Assembly (NCBI GenBank): GCA_024663395.1
Contig: JANFAH010000051.1
Span: 372,001-436,000, forward strand
Reading direction: 5' to 3'
DNA length: 64,000 bases
Source of the DNA: Pisolithus tinctorius
Lineage: Eukaryota > Basidiomycota > Agaricomycetes > Boletales > Pisolithaceae
Shown here: piece by piece, positions 45,235 to 58,361 of the stretch
How the letters are laid out: every line of letters begins with the position of its first letter
Position numbering within the stretch: the stretch's first letter is position 1
The notes under the pieces: generated by a model
Database searches by the model: none
The model's input: the letters and a program-made list of their open reading frames with translations, nothing else
What the model was told of the DNA's origin: nothing
Translations under genes and position numbers: made by a program

Positions 45235-45710
45235 ATACCGGGTCTCTGTTAATAGATTCTCGCATGTTGTCTACTTTACCTTGGTCGGATGTGAGACACA
45301 GCATGGTTGTGGAAGCCAGTCTGTCACCACCATAAGAGTGGTTAATACCAGCCTTCTCCCGAGTACACGTTTCCAAATGACACACCACAGCATGTCCAGT
45401 GCAGAAACCGGAACTCGATGCCCAAAGAAGTAAGTCTCCTTGCGTACGTACCCTCTAGCAACACAATAAGAGACGAGACGAACCAGTAGTTAGGAACAAG
45501 GAAATCCTCAGCGTGATTGTCGTCCTCAGAAAACTCGGCTTTGTCAGACTCGCGCTAGATTGGCCATCAGTTTCCCACGGTCCACGTGGCTAAGCGCTCT
45601 CGCCATTTCCAAGTCGGCAAAGCAGTTTGGCAAAACTTGTAAACGCTGGGTTTCCGGTCTGCGACTACCAACCTTAGGCGGCACCAGGCTCCAACACCCG
45701 GGCTTGTCTC
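45235..45710. other. Intergenic spacer / promoter of the WD40 gene
   Basis: No coding frame is supported here. A reverse CCAAT-type box (attgg, about 45,560) lies about 150 bp upstream of the next start codon. Confidence 0.35.
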
Positions 45711-48700
45711 ATGGATGATACCAACAGCGAGTCTTCTACACCCACCTCCCCCCCTACAGTCGCCTCAATACTCGGTGTAAAGGGGGCATTGCGTTTTCGA
45801 CGCCATGGAGCCAGTCAAAAGGCTCACGTTGTCTTGCGACGCGTCGACGTCTCCGACGATTCAAATATTGCAGACGGTAAACCATCGGTCGCCTATTTCA
45901 GCCTCTTTGCACAGAAGCGGATCGAGGTAAAACCCGGCAAGGAAATCTTGCTCGCTGTAGCTTCCGAGGATGGCTCCTTCACGGACCAGGCCGTCATTTT
46001 TGAAGGTGACCTGTCTTCTGCTTCTGACTCAAACACAGAGGAGGAGGAGGAAGTCGAGAAACAGATCGTTCAAGACGAGGCTCTGCTCGACTCGCCGTCA
46101 GCGTACCATGTTCCTCCCAAGATGCGGAGGACATGGACAAAACAGCTACAACAGGTGAGCAGCCCAGTGATAGGTGAGTAACCAGTCCCCAAGCACATCC
46201 GTTTATATACGAGCGTTCCGTAAATCGTCACTAGATACAGTTGTGCCACCGCCTCGCACGTATGTCTCGGTTTCCGTGCAAGCAGAACCGACCTGGTCTG
46301 TAAGTTCAGTGCAAACAGTTTCTACAGCGTCCCCGGTACAGGAACAGACGGCGCCTTTGACTAGTGAGTCAACCATTGAGGTACCTGCAGAGGCACAGGA
46401 ACTCTCTGTGGAGGTCGAAGCTCCTGCTCTGGAGCCAGATCTTCCCCCACCGACCGAAGCTGTACCGGTACGTGCTTGGCTCGCAGCGATTGAACCTTTT
46501 CTCAGCCAACGTAGATACCGGATGCCGAACGTTCGCGCAGTTTATCGCCGATGAGCATAGGCTCTCCGCCCAGCACTCCTCCACAATCACCCTTGATAGG
46601 TCGTGCTACGAACCTTATCCAAATCCCCTCTCCGCCTACAACTGAGCCACCCGTAAGCCTTGTTGGTGATCACCTACCTATCTCGCGGCAGGCACAAGAG
46701 GAAAAGGAGAAGGAGTACATAGCTGTGACGGCTGTGGCACCACCCACTGACGTTGCAAGTAGGATTTCCCAGGTTAGCCCTGTCTCGTCAGAGACCGTCG
46801 ATATGGACCTGCAATCCTCCCCCTCGTCATCTGAAGTGGATGAAGACGAGATCCCGGGCTTTATCACCGGATCACTGTCCCGACGCCCAGGCCCACCTCC
46901 GCGTCAACCATCGCCACTTGTCCTTTCCCCACCACAAGCGCGACCGCAGCCCGTGGCCTCCGTTCTACCTGCCTTGGCCATACCTTCAAAATGTACCATA
47001 CTTGTACCAAACGAACCGAAACGACCAGAACCTTCAGAACCGAGCACGTTAGTTGCTGCTCCCCCGCTTAGACGACCTCCACCACCGATCAAAAATCCGT
47101 TCGTATCGGGCGGATTTATGACGGAATTCGTCGGCGAGTCGCTAACGACGCGAATTACTCCATCACCGAAGGAGTCGATGGTATCTGAGAAGTATAATGC
47201 TACCACTACTGCGGTAAGACCCACCGGTTCATAAATGAGCACTGATATTAATTCTTCATGATAAGGTTTATTCAAACGAGAGCCCGGCAACCAAATATGA
47301 GCCAAGTACTGTTTACCAGCCTGTTCCTAGGCCTTCGCCGAGCTACATTTCTCAACAAATTCCTGGAGGTACGGTTTCCGAGGCCCGAGCGCCGCTAATC
47401 ACCCGGCAGTCTCCACCATTAGTGCAGTCCCAGCCACAAGCACGTCAATTACAAAACTTACCGCGACCTCCACCGCGACCATCAGAAATCACTTACGCGT
47501 ATTCCCGGAAGTCGCCAGCTTGGTCCAACTATCCTCCACCTCCACCTGCAGCGGTCAACGACGAATATAATCCTATAGAGTCACTGTCAAATGCGTTAAA
47601 TGTGCAACCCCCCTCGCGCTTCGCTCCACCCCCATCCTACCAAAATCATTCGATACGGCCACCGTCGCCCTATCAATATGCCACTGCCGCACAACCGGTA
47701 CCTGAGAACAGCTGGCCTTCGTTCCATTCTAACGGACGTGCGCCGATGCCTACTACGCTATCCCTTCCACAAAATAAGGTGCCTCTCCCACCTCCGCCAC
47801 GACCGCATAGTGCGCGCTCGTCCACAACCCCTCCTGGTCTATCCAGTGCTCCGTATTCATCTCCATCTCCTCCTGGTTTCTTGCATAGTGCATCAAGTCA
47901 TAAACCATCGCCAGTTAGGGAACCTATCTCATATGGACAAAACAAACAAACTACTACGCTAACGTCTCCACAACATTGGTACTCACCGCCTACTCCACAA
48001 GTGAAACATGGTAAGTTCTTCTTTTGTATGCATTCCTCGGCGCTCTGAGTACATGTCTATTCTCTTCTGCAGAAAGCTTGGATTGGACAGCTTCTTCAGT
48101 GTCTTCAACTAGTACCTCCATCAACTCCATCAGCTCTTCGCAACACATTCGTATACAAGCACCAAGACCGTTGATTCCATTATCGGCGGCTTCTGCTGTT
48201 CTGCATTACAGACAGACGACGACTTCCAAAAGCCCAACGCCTTCAGAAGACTCGAAGGGCAAGAAACGTGCACTTGATAGTGATGCACAATTCGAATCCT
48301 CTCGTCCACGCAAACGCAGCTACCCGTGGCCAGTACAGGAATCTTTTTACTCCGCGCGAATAAAGAGCGAGGAGGTCGCTGGCGTTCAGCAAATTGCGTT
48401 TAGCTCAGATGGAGAACGGTTTGCTATCATTTGTGAGTTTTAATTGGAGTTGACGATTCTTGGGAGCTCTCTTTCTGAACCTTCGCTTTGTTAGGTGGCG
48501 ACCGTACGATTCGAATATGGAACACACAACACAAGGTCGAAACCGCACGCTTGGCACAAAATGCACCTGTCCAAGCTATTGCATGGATGACGGATGATGC
48601 CGGTGTCGTCACCTTGGGTCAAGATGGGGTGATTAGTAAATGGACGCGGAATGTGAGTGGCGTTAGTTAGATTGATGCATCCGTGATCTAACAACAATTT

Positions 48701-49606
48701 AGAATCAAAGTCACTGGCAATGGGCGAAGCTGTTGGATGCAGGCAAAGAGGACTCCGTCTGCTTTGCCTACCAACGTGACAGGATCGCTGTCGCATTCCC
48801 TCGCGTAGGTGTGAAGGTCTGGATATGGATCAAAGGTTTGGTTTCCTCCTCAACTGAGAAGTTAGAGAAGTCCGTAATGATGCTGTTTGCGTCTCAGGCA
48901 CCTGGCAGCCGCAACGTTCGATTCTGCGACAAAACGTGACATCCATTAGATTTGTGGAAGATGGAGAGGCACTAATAGGTGGGACGAGCGACGGTGTACT
49001 GTGGTACTGTCAAGTACCGAACGGTACGCTTCGAGCTTACGCCTTCCTCAAGTCCAAAGTGTAGGTGAAAGCTGTTCGGTTGTCTTTCCAGTAACTAACT
49101 TATCGGATGACAGCTTGCATTTAGATGTCAACTTGTCTGGGACGCACGCCCTCGTGTCACAATCTGGAGGTCGGGCACACTTGGTGGGTATCCAACGGAT
49201 GGATCATAAGGGAAAGATAGAACAAGTGTACGCTACGAACGGAGATTCTGGGGGCGAAAACAAGCAGGGAGGGGGTGCGGTTTTTGCAAATGGATGCCGG
49301 TTGGTCTTGTTTGGGACGACGGACAGTAACATGTTAGTGTGGGACAAGGCAAAAGGAGAGATTGTCTGCGGGTACGATCATGATGGTATGTTGTCATCTT
49401 CGATCCTTGCTGCGTTGTTGCTGAGAGAATATTCACGTGCTCAGGTGAACAAGTACAGGCCGTTGCGGTGAGTGAAGAAACGCGGTTGGCACGACCTCAT
49501 AGCTGACACGCGTGTTCAGAGCTTCGACAAGGGATCCAACGTGCACATAATTACTGGGACCAAGAATGGTCTTTTATCGTGGTGGAGGCCGTTCCCAACG
49601 GATTAA
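45711..49606 (+). CDS. Large proline-rich protein with C-terminal WD40 repeats
   Basis: The start MDDTNSESSTPTSPP is at 45711 and the TAA ends at 49606. At least nine exons are separated by short introns; examples are the donor after TKQLQQ (46,154), the join AVP/IPDAERSRSLSP across 46,470-46,520, and the donor after TPQVKH (48,009). Residues 1-150 look globular to acidic. A disordered segment of about 600 residues follows, very rich in Pro/Ser with PPPP tracts. The C-terminal 350 residues contain WD40-like blades (VQQIAFSSDGERFAII, DRTIRIWNTQHK, VVTLGQDGVISKW, LVLFGTTDSNMLVWD). I do not recognise a named orthologue. It could be a scaffold or transcription-related protein. The frame appears intact. 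Confidence 0.75.
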
Positions 49607-50406
49607 TGGTAAGCATTATTAGTTGCGCCGCTTGCCTTATCGTAGATGTATGACCCATGCCAAGACACTTAGCTATCGCCGGCTTTTTGCATATCGCTAC
49701 GACGTGGACATGTGTAAAGGCAACGCATTGTATCAGTATCGCGCAACAGACCTATAACTTATTTACCCCACCCACTCCGTATAATACGTTGTAGTTCTTT
49801 TGTTTTTTCTTTTGTTTTCTTGTTTTCGTTCGCTAGACTAGCTACGGTCTTTTTTATTTTGGGTTATTTTGGCTACTTAGGGCCGGTTCGAGGGTGGTCT
49901 TGCGGCGAGCTCACGCAGGCTACTACGAATCCGTGCACAGGCCAGGTCCAACTCGCCCTTGCGCTCGCCGTTGTCGACATCGAGCTTGCCAGCGTTGCTC
50001 ATTTGTTTGCACGCACGTTTGTCTCGGTCTTAGCTGCTACACAGTTCGTAAACTTGGGTCGGAAATTGGGGAAAACGGTCTTCGAATTTCTAACCGAGCT
50101 CTTGTCTGTCTCGCGATTGGTCTCAATTACATCCTCTCAGCTATCCAACCCCGCGTTCCTCGTCTGGGCTCATTTGGTGAGTCTGTGACCAACGTTAGGC
50201 ACCCAGCAGGACATCGTGCTCCCCACACAGCCTCAATAGCAGCATGGTTGTCATGCTGTGGGGCAGTTACACGCAGATGTGCACTAGGAGCTGTTCTAAA
50301 ATGGGTGTTTGTACGTGTGCTGTGCGCGTGGTTCTGACGACTCCCTTCTCTTTCCACCAGTACTCTCGTTGGCACCACTCAATAGCAGTAGTACCCTATG
50401 AACCCT
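49607..50406 (+). promoter_or_regulatory. CDC42 upstream region
   Basis: This is an 800-bp gap without a convincing gene. A long T-rich tract (ttcttttgttttttcttttgttttcttgttttcg, 49,795-49,829, described by position) is typical of basidiomycete core promoters. A frame open at 49,820-50,188 lacks any conserved feature and is probably 5' UTR or promoter DNA. Confidence 0.45.
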
Positions 50407-51226
<820 letters not shown>

Positions 51227-51799
51227 TGTATGACCCCCTTTTTCTTTCGCGATGCCGCTCGATTTCTTTTCATCTCACGACGACTTCTCCTACGTTTCAA
51301 TCTTCCCCCTTTTGTCTCATATATCCCTGTCATCTTTCCCTTATGTCTCCTCTTGTTTCACTCAGGTCGTAATTTTACCCTCATCCAGTATTTTTTCATG
51401 ACAAGACTGAGCATGCTTTGCGAGACTGGACTTGTGTGCATATTGCTCGCGAGGCCGAAAGTGCACTCTGACCTTTTTCCTCGTGTTCTCTTTTTTCATA
51501 GTGATAGTTGCGCAGGAATCGCGAGGATACCACAGGAATACGAGGAAAAAACAACCGATCTCCATCCGGTAGGAAACATAGAATTACGCTAGGCAGAACC
51601 GGTACCTAGGATATATGTTCTACCAACCTTGGGCAGAATATAATGCATGACCTGACAACGTGGCAGGAGATGGATGAGACACGATGCAGAAGGCAGTTTA
51701 TCAAAATGAGATTTCCGGTGGCTTTGGAGGGGCAACAACGTCAGGCAAATAATGAACAAAGTATGAAATATCCGCTTGCGCCTTACCTGACTTCTGGTT
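51227..51799. other. Intergenic region between convergent CDC42 and EMC4
   Basis: This contains the 3' UTRs of the two convergent genes. T-rich sequence (51,236-51,520) follows the CDC42 stop. No gene is supported. Confidence 0.4.
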
Positions 51800-52466
51800 T
51801 CAAACTGCCAGCCAATCACCGGTGCCGGTTGGAAGAAGACCCATCGACCGGCATTTCCATAGACCCACTGCTAGTGTTAGCAGATTACACACAACGTATA
51901 CCAACTTCTGCAGTGGAAGAGTGTTCCATGAAGTCGAGTTGGACGAAGCGGGTGCGAAGGGCGCGAAGGCTGTTTTAAGGATGTGGATCAATAATGACTC
52001 GTCAGTTAAATGTAGCTATATGCGCACCTGCATTCATGCCAGCGATATTCTTAAAGGGAGTAAGGAGTAGCATAAAGACGATCCCCATGCTAAATATCTG
52101 TACGCCTCCTCCGGACATGTAGAGCATGAAGGCTTGCATAGGAAGCGACTTGGCGGGCGAGATGGCGAGGTCCCATGCTCGTTTTTCTTTGAGAGCGGTA
52201 TAGGACGCTGCTACCTTGTCTGCTTTCTTGGCTGGGTGTTTTGCCTACGAGTGTCAAGGAAATGAGGTGCGTTTGGACGGGCAGTAGTATGGTATGCTGT
52301 CGCACGTACGCTGCTTGTGGGTTGCCGGTTTGAGAACCCAGGTGGTGGTGCGAGGTTCTTCCATCTGACATTTGAAACATTTCAGTGGTCATTTCGTTGG
52401 GGTTTGGGCTCTTTCGCACCTGGATTTGTCCAAGGAGGCATAGTCGAGCTGGAAATTGGAAGACAT
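51800..52466 (-). CDS. EMC4: ER membrane protein complex subunit 4
   Basis: EMC4 is a subunit of the EMC insertase of the endoplasmic reticulum. Exons are 52466-52420, 52364-52310, 52244-52028 and 51969-51800, giving 162 residues. The start [16 protein letters not shown] is short and cytosolic. Family motifs are [38 protein letters not shown] (first membrane segment), [20 protein letters not shown] (second) and [19 protein letters not shown]. All splice sites are GT...AG and the frame is intact. A longer open frame upstream (from 52,521) is in a different phase and is not used. Confidence 0.94.
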
Positions 52467-52579
52467 CCGGGCCACCTGGTCGACGCGGCCGGGCGCGCTC
52501 AATTACAGTTGAATTGCTCATAATGCAAGTCGTCCTATTGTATAAATCTCATTTTGTATTGACTTTTTGCAGGTCCCAC

Positions 52580-53160
52580 TGTGGGCGGTGCGAAATTTGA
52601 ACAATTTTGTATAATGTATAATGACTCAGCACAATATGATAAATATACATTATTGACCGTTGAAATTGGCAGCTGGGGACATCCTACATTGCTACCTGGG
52701 ACACCATTGTCCAAAATTTATTGTCCTCAACTCCAGTGAGCTCACTGTTGATGGGCTCAGACAGTGATCATGTTAGATTTGGGCCCTGCTGTTACTCATG
52801 AGGGTGTTCTTGCACTCTGTGAGTGGCTTGAGAGTACATGTCTAACCTTTGGGGATGCTGCATCATCACTCAAGTTATCCAGACAGCTCCAGATATTGAG
52901 TGCTCACATAATTCCTTCATGCAACAGACCTCTCTCAATACATATTTGACTCGACAATCCTGTATTCGTAGTGCAATATAATGTACATGACACAAATTTA
53001 GCTGGAGTCACAGGGGGTCACACCGTGGGACATTGTTCATGTTGGATATTGGTACTAATGTATCAGGTTAGAAGCAGTCCTGCTGCTATACATTATGAGC
53101 AATTCAACTGTATTTACAACTTCAAACTTCATTCCCAGATGTTCGCGTCGATCGACCCGT
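52580..53160. other. AT-rich non-coding stretch, possible mobile-element debris
   Basis: The base composition drops sharply after EMC4 (e.g. ttttgtataatgtataatg near 52,602 and cacaatatgataaatatac near 52,631). Similar short strings recur (gtgcaatataatgtacatg near 52,971). No gene or terminal repeat can be defined. The next bases (53,160 on) return to normal composition. Confidence 0.35.
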
Positions 53161-53269
53161 GAACCATTGCGAACGTCCAGTTCATCTAGACCGGTACGTA
53201 TATACGGTCCTCTCGATGGGCCAAGATAAATTATAGTAGCTCAAATCGAACCTTTCAATAATCAACTCG

Positions 53270-53842
53270 ACCATGCGAGACTCGAGTCACTACCCAGTTA
53301 TTCGCTAGTACGTTGACGCCGGGATACGTGGCGTGCCAGGTTCCCAGAAGGTCCACCTCTTGCCCCTTGAGACAGCCAGTCGCCGTTCATCTCCCATGTC
53401 CCTCCAGACTGCGACGATGCTTTTGACTTGTTCCGGCCGCCATCTTCCTTGCCAACATTGTTAGCCGCTTCGGGTCCATTACGCCCATTCTTAATTCGTT
53501 CCTTCCGATCCAGAGCTTCATGGCGGACAGCGGCGAGCCGTGTGTAATATCGGGTTCAATGCGAAAATCTGTTTCTTATTCAAGAAAAGGGACGAAGTAT
53601 GGGTAACGGCGGAGGTCCGGGCCACAACCTATGAAGTGGATAAGCGGGCAAGCAGTCTGTGATGTCCCTTCGTCCTGATACGCTACAGAGGACCAGAGCA
53701 AGCTTACAACTGCTGGGGATGTTAATGACGCTCCCAGCGTCGTGCTAGATCGACCGGCTCCAAGCCAAATTACCCTTACTGTTTGCAGCCGAGACAGTGG
53801 TTTGATACAATGGAACATGCATCCAATCCAATCCAATCCCAA
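53270..53842 (-). CDS. Fragmentary minus-strand coding region, unknown
   Basis: Two frames read like protein. One at about 53,290-53,560 contains YTRLAAVRHEALDRKERIKN, then a Gly/Ser/Asn-rich basic tail. The other at 53,576-53,842 contains VRVIWLGAGRSSTTLG. They may be the 3' exons of one gene, but I cannot find a consistent splice between them or a start codon. No family is recognised. Confidence 0.25.
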
Positions 53843-53844
53843 AC

Positions 53845-54540
53845 TGGACCCTCCGTCGATTCATTGCAGGGCTCGACGATGCATATTGGGATATGCTTAG
53901 GGCAAGATTTCTTTCAGTCATTTGTTCTCTGAATCAACTCATGGCAGTGCTGTACTCTGCCGAAAAGCCACGAGATCGCATCCCTCAGAGTTGCGGTGAG
54001 CGTTATTCTGTGATCGGATATTGTCCCACTCCCCACTTTGTGTAGGTGAAGGGCATCACTGGGCGCCTGTAGTCCAGCTAGCTAGCACAAAACACCTACG
54101 CTACAGCCTCCCCGTCACCTGAGCAAAGGAAGGTCTAATTTTGTGCACAGTGGGTCATGCCGAACGCTTCGTGAGCTAGAAAGGGCAGGTCACTACTATA
54201 ATAGTCCTTCCCTCAATTAACTTGAAGTTGGATGATAAAGCAGTCGGGCCACTGGCAAGGACCAATCATTGGGCTGGTAGAGGTGCATTCATCTTTATTT
54301 CCGCTGCCGTACGCTGTAATACTGGCGTAGGTGTCAGCATTTTTGCATTTCAACTTCATTAATTGAGTGCCAATATGATTACTGAATTTTCAATGCAAAA
54401 TCCCGAATGATGAATCTACAGTGGGGTATAGTAGCTTGTACATGTGCTCTATGTGCAGTTGACGGTATGATAACCAAAACGTATGCATAACTTGATGTCT
54501 CGTGAGACAGCATGATCCGCATTAATAACGTCACCATCCT
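53845..54540. other. No gene recognised
   Basis: Both strands carry only short frames. A tandem aatcc run (about 53,820-53,840, atccaatccaatccaatccc) sits at the left edge. Confidence 0.35.
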
Positions 54541-54543
54541 CGT

Positions 54544-55605
54544 CTACAGGTTGAACCTGCTCAAGAAAAGTCGAAGTCTCCTCTTGCCGGCGTCCAGTAC
54601 AATTGATGCAGAGGGCACTTCCCGTCTTGTGCCCGAAACAGCCTCTTCAGCACCGGGAATTGGGTTGCCTTCTAAAATTCGTGACAACCCGGCTAGCCCC
54701 ACAGCCCGGGCAGCGAGCCACAATTGATGTCTCGATATGCCTGCACCTGAATCAAGCATGATCCTGAAAAATGGACGTTCAGCAATTCATATCGAGTCCA
54801 TAAGCCGAATGATGTCGCTTACCGTTGCAAGTGAGCCATATCGTCGACCAGTTCCACACGTCGACTTCCCTTTATAATCTCTGCAATGTCACGCAGACCC
54901 CGGTGAGTAGGAACGTCTATTATCTCAGTATTTGATTCCCCCCGAGTGTAATTTATGGCCTGAAAGATGCCAAAGGACACCTACGAATGCGAGCGTTGAC
55001 TTACCTTCGTTAGTGTTTGTTCCACTTCTGAATAGATGCCACGCCAATAGAACCACAAGATCTGTGGCAAATAAACAATCAGCTCCGTAAGGCTATGGCT
55101 TGAATGATATCCTTGCCTTTCCTGATATATCCTCTTCCAGCGCTCGCTGTTCATCTTCGATCTCTGTTGCCTGGAGTTTCTCTTGGAGTGCCTCTATCTC
55201 CCGTACCGTGGAAAGGACATCGGTCTGCCCTCAGTGTCCAGGAGTTGGGCTACTGAATGCTAATGGATGGTACAAACCATATCGTGGTCAGCGTGGCTTA
55301 CTTGATCTGTTCGCCTGGAACCAGGACACAGAAAATGGTTGAATGCAATAAGATGAGAAACAAGTACTGACTGCTTGCCCTCGGACACATCAAGGAAGGA
55401 AGTACAGATGCGTTCGAGTAGCTTTTTGTGATCCATATCAACCTCAACTCCTTGTAGTTGATGTGAAACGCTTACTCCAACGCCAAGACTTTGTGATATG
55501 GATTGTACCTCGCGTTCCGTCTTTCGTTTCTCGCGAGGGGACCACTTGTCGAGTAACAGAGGGGCCACTACCTCACCGTTCTGCCATAGCTTGAGTCAAC
55601 ATTCA
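54544..55605 (-). CDS. Coiled-coil protein, unknown, 5' end missing or truncated
   Basis: Exons on the minus strand are linked by GT...AG introns. About 55,605-55,367 reads LWQNGEVVAPLLLDKWSPRE...LLERICTSFLDVSEGKQS. About 55,230-55,105 reads TVREIEALQEKLQATEIEDE (coiled coil). About 55,075-55,015 reads LPQILWFYWRGIYSEVEQTLT. About 54,970-54,840 reads AINYTRGESNTEIIDVPTHR. The last exon, ending at 54,544, reads HQLWLAARAVGLAGLSRILEGN...LRLFLSRFNL. No in-frame ATG precedes LWQNGE; the reading frame meets the AT-rich island at 55,610. The 5' exons are therefore either beyond an intron inside that island or lost. The family is not identified. Confidence 0.5.
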
Positions 55606-56200
55606 AATAAATTCCGTGTTACCGTTGAACTGACGAATGACGGATTCGATAGCACAAGGTGCAAATTCCAATAATGTTTACCATATTTCATGACATTATA
55701 GTAAACATTAGTTTGAATAACCTCAAAATAATGTGTTTGACATAATGACAGAAATATCTTAAATCAAATCTGTGTAATGTTCACATCTTGTGTTGTGCAA
55801 TATGCTTATGGAATCAAAGTTTTCAATCAAAATATCTCTTGCATATGTGTCATTATTGGTTTAATATAATTACATAATTATGGGAGCAACATTATTTGAA
55901 AACTAGCCTTGCAATATTTGAATGGCAATTAGTCATATTGTTCAAATAATGTTTCCTGTATGTCATCACCACATATTGGAATTGGCATCTTGGATAATGC
56001 TTGCATTATGTGCTATGAAATATACAGGAGTTTTTTAAAACCAAATCAGTCATATTGTTCAAATAATGTTTTCCTGTACTTCATACCACAATATCATAAT
56101 TTGCATCTCATATAATGTTCATATCATAAGAGGTGAAATATACAAGAGTTATTTCTGACAACACATCTTGCTCCCACATAAGTCGACGGCCCATTCCAAA
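55606..56200. other. AT-rich island, probable non-coding insertion
   Basis: About 550 bp of strongly AT-rich DNA with recurring strings (aataatgttt, cataatg, ttcaaataatg). It is unlike the surrounding gene DNA in composition. It abuts the 5' end of the coiled-coil gene and contains the 117-bp tandem repeat. No terminal inverted repeat or target-site duplication is obvious by eye. Confidence 0.5.
55932..56160. repeat. Two tandem direct repeats of 117 bp
   Basis: The string gtcatattgttcaaataatg occurs at 55,932 and 56,049. The later string gaaatataca[a/g]gagtt occurs at 56,018 and 56,135. Both pairs are 117 bp apart. The two units are diverged but collinear throughout, so this is an old tandem duplication inside the AT-rich island. 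Confidence 0.85.
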
Positions 56201-56261
56201 TGGGCCAGCAATGTTGTACAGTGTCACTACACAGAGGTGTTAGCAACAACCCCACCAGGTA

Positions 56262-57596
56262 GTGCTGCGCGAAGTGGACAGCAGCCAGATGGATGAGCCT
56301 GAAGATGCAAACCCAGAAGTATCAAATGGCCATATAGACAAGCCCAACACTATAGGCACATGCGGTCAACCCATTGTTGACACGACAGAAGGCGATCTAC
56401 TTCTATCCGAACCCAACATCGAGACTGTCGATCTCGAAATCAATTCTACTAATCTAGAAGATGTTCGCATCATCAAAACTACACTTCAAATGCCTATCAG
56501 AAACGATCAGCACATCCAAACGTGCAGTGGTCTGATCGCCAACATACCTGACCCTCCATACACCCATGTTACATGCTCAAATTCGTCCACTCAACATCCT
56601 GACCAAGTATTTGGTACTACAAGCACAGAAAAGAAGTTAGCACAAGGGCGAACGTTCAACAACGGAGAAATCGCCTTACCATGTCCTCGCGAAGCGCAAG
56701 TGACTCCTTCAAATCAGGGCACGCTCACTGACAAGCAAAGGTGGCTCAAGCCACTGCAAGAGGGCGAGCGAGATCGTGCGCAAGTGACACAACATGAGAT
56801 CTGCAACAGTCAGCACACATGGAAAGTCCCATCTGATGGGACTGGGAGCCTGGGTGAGCATGGAGGGGATACCCCTCACTGGGAGGATGGTGGGGACACT
56901 GGGAGCGTGTCGACGAAGCTGAAGATAAGAATGATCAGCACTCAAATGGCCAAGATATGAAAGAACTCACCAGGTGTGGAGTTTCGGCCAAAGGATGCCA
57001 ATGGCGAGCGGCACAGTGGTGGTAGTGGCAATGCTACAGGCGGCAGCGCCATCCGCTCACATGGAATAGAGAAAACGAAGGTACCTGACACCCGATGTCA
57101 GAACGTCCGAGGCAAGACAGAATGCAGCCAAACGACTCACCTGTGCCGCCCGAACCACCTTCGGACCTTATCGTGCACATCTGTATCCCCTACAGGACTC
57201 GACGTCGACGAGGAAAGATCAAAGCGAACCCTACGAAGTGTCAGCAAAGCTCGCACGAACAGAAACGTGCACCATACATCCAGTATACCCTTGCAACCAC
57301 TCGAATTACCTTGTGGATGCTCTCGCCACCCCTCGGATTTCCTCTTAATGTTGCTAACACATACTCGCCGCAGGGGGTGCGTTCTGTTATCGATTTGGGA
57401 CATCGATGGCCCACGAGCATCGTACAGCGCTCACGCTGTGAGTCAAAGTGTGGAAAGGCAGTGGGAACCAACCAAAACCAACACAAAAGACAAAAGTAGA
57501 GCGAGTGGTGGTGTGCCTCCGCGGAACCTGGAGTGCAGAAAACCTAAATGGGGGGGAGTTTCAATGGCAGGTGCTCCTAGCGCAAGTCGTCGATGA
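56262..57596 (+). CDS. Unrecognised open frames, possibly retroelement-derived
   Basis: A 232-codon frame (56,262-56,960, start MLREVDSSQMDEPEDANPEV) and a second of 206 codons (56,976-57,596) follow each other. The first is polar and low in hydrophobics, with repeated GDT/GD motifs near its end (EHGGDTPHWEDGGDTGS). No protease, reverse transcriptase or integrase motif is visible. Position between an AT-rich island and an LTR-like stretch suggests mobile-element origin, but this is weak inference. Confidence 0.3.
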
Positions 57597-57689
57597 GTTA
57601 CGCAGGAGTAGATGAATGGATGATGTCTGAGGAGGGGATGCTGAACAGAGCAGGGGTGTTCAGCCGAAAGGACTTGGGAGTAAATGGAT

Positions 57690-58145
57690 TTCGATAGGAT
57701 GTGCTCAAGAGGTTGCTGACTAAGCACTGATGATACTGCTGATGATGAATAGAGGTAGATAGACCCTTGATGGAGCCTCAACTACCAATGATATAAATGA
57801 AGACAGATAGACTCTTCCGAATGAGCCTCAACTGTCGACGACGAGATATGCTGAGCTGAGCTGACTTCTGGATTGCTTCTTGATTGATTGATTCTGGGTA
57901 GCTAAGTACATGGGGGTTTATATACTGAGGGGGGAGCACTGCTTGTGACAAACAAGGCACAAACACTTGGTAAGTAATGAGTAAGGACTGAGTAATCATG
58001 ATGAGTAAGCGAGAAATGAAAAGTAAGCAAGCAAAGAAGATTGGTAAGTATTGGCAATGAACGAGTCAAGGATAGTCAAAATATCACAGAATGAGTCAAA
58101 TAGAGTCAGAAACTGAGTAAGCGCACTGATATCACATTAGGGGGT
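57690..58145. other. Low-complexity, LTR-like stretch
   Basis: An imperfect repeat agatagac(c/t)ctt...gagcctcaact occurs at about 57,759 and 57,807. A TATA-like string gtttatatactgagg lies at 57,926-57,940. The segment 57,970-58,130 is dominated by gagtaag/gagtcaa words. This could be a solo LTR or promoter-type repeat; a partner copy is not in the window. Confidence 0.3.
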
Positions 58146-58361
58146 GGCGATGCAAGTCAGATCTCGGCGGAGACATCTCTAGACCCAAAGACGGCATGAC
58201 AGATGGACGGTGTTTCCAGACAGGGAAGTATTAATTCCAGAATTGAAGGGCATGAGTCAGGCGTCAAAGGGGGCTAGGGCGTTGGGGGTCTGTGGGGCAA
58301 TGAGAGCATATGTGATCGCGTCTCCCACCCTTCCATCCTCTCAGCGAAGTTAACAAAAACT

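Noticed and set aside
49820..50337. Open frames upstream of CDC42 (e.g. a hydrophobic 122-codon frame)
   Set aside because: No homology or splice context; they lie in the promoter/5' UTR between a T-rich tract and the CDC42 start.
52090..52521. 143-codon minus-strand frame starting at 52,521
   Set aside because: It reads through EMC4 introns in the wrong phase. Splicing at GTGCGA, GTACGT and GTGCGC gives a complete EMC4 instead.
56262..57596. Retrotransposon polyprotein
   Set aside because: No CCHC knuckle, protease, reverse transcriptase, RNase H or integrase motif is visible, so it is kept only as an unrecognised open frame of possible element origin.
57970..58130. gagtaag/gagtcaa-rich stretch as a telomeric or centromeric repeat
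   Set aside because: No TTAGGG/CCCTAA runs and no constant period; it is only low-complexity DNA.
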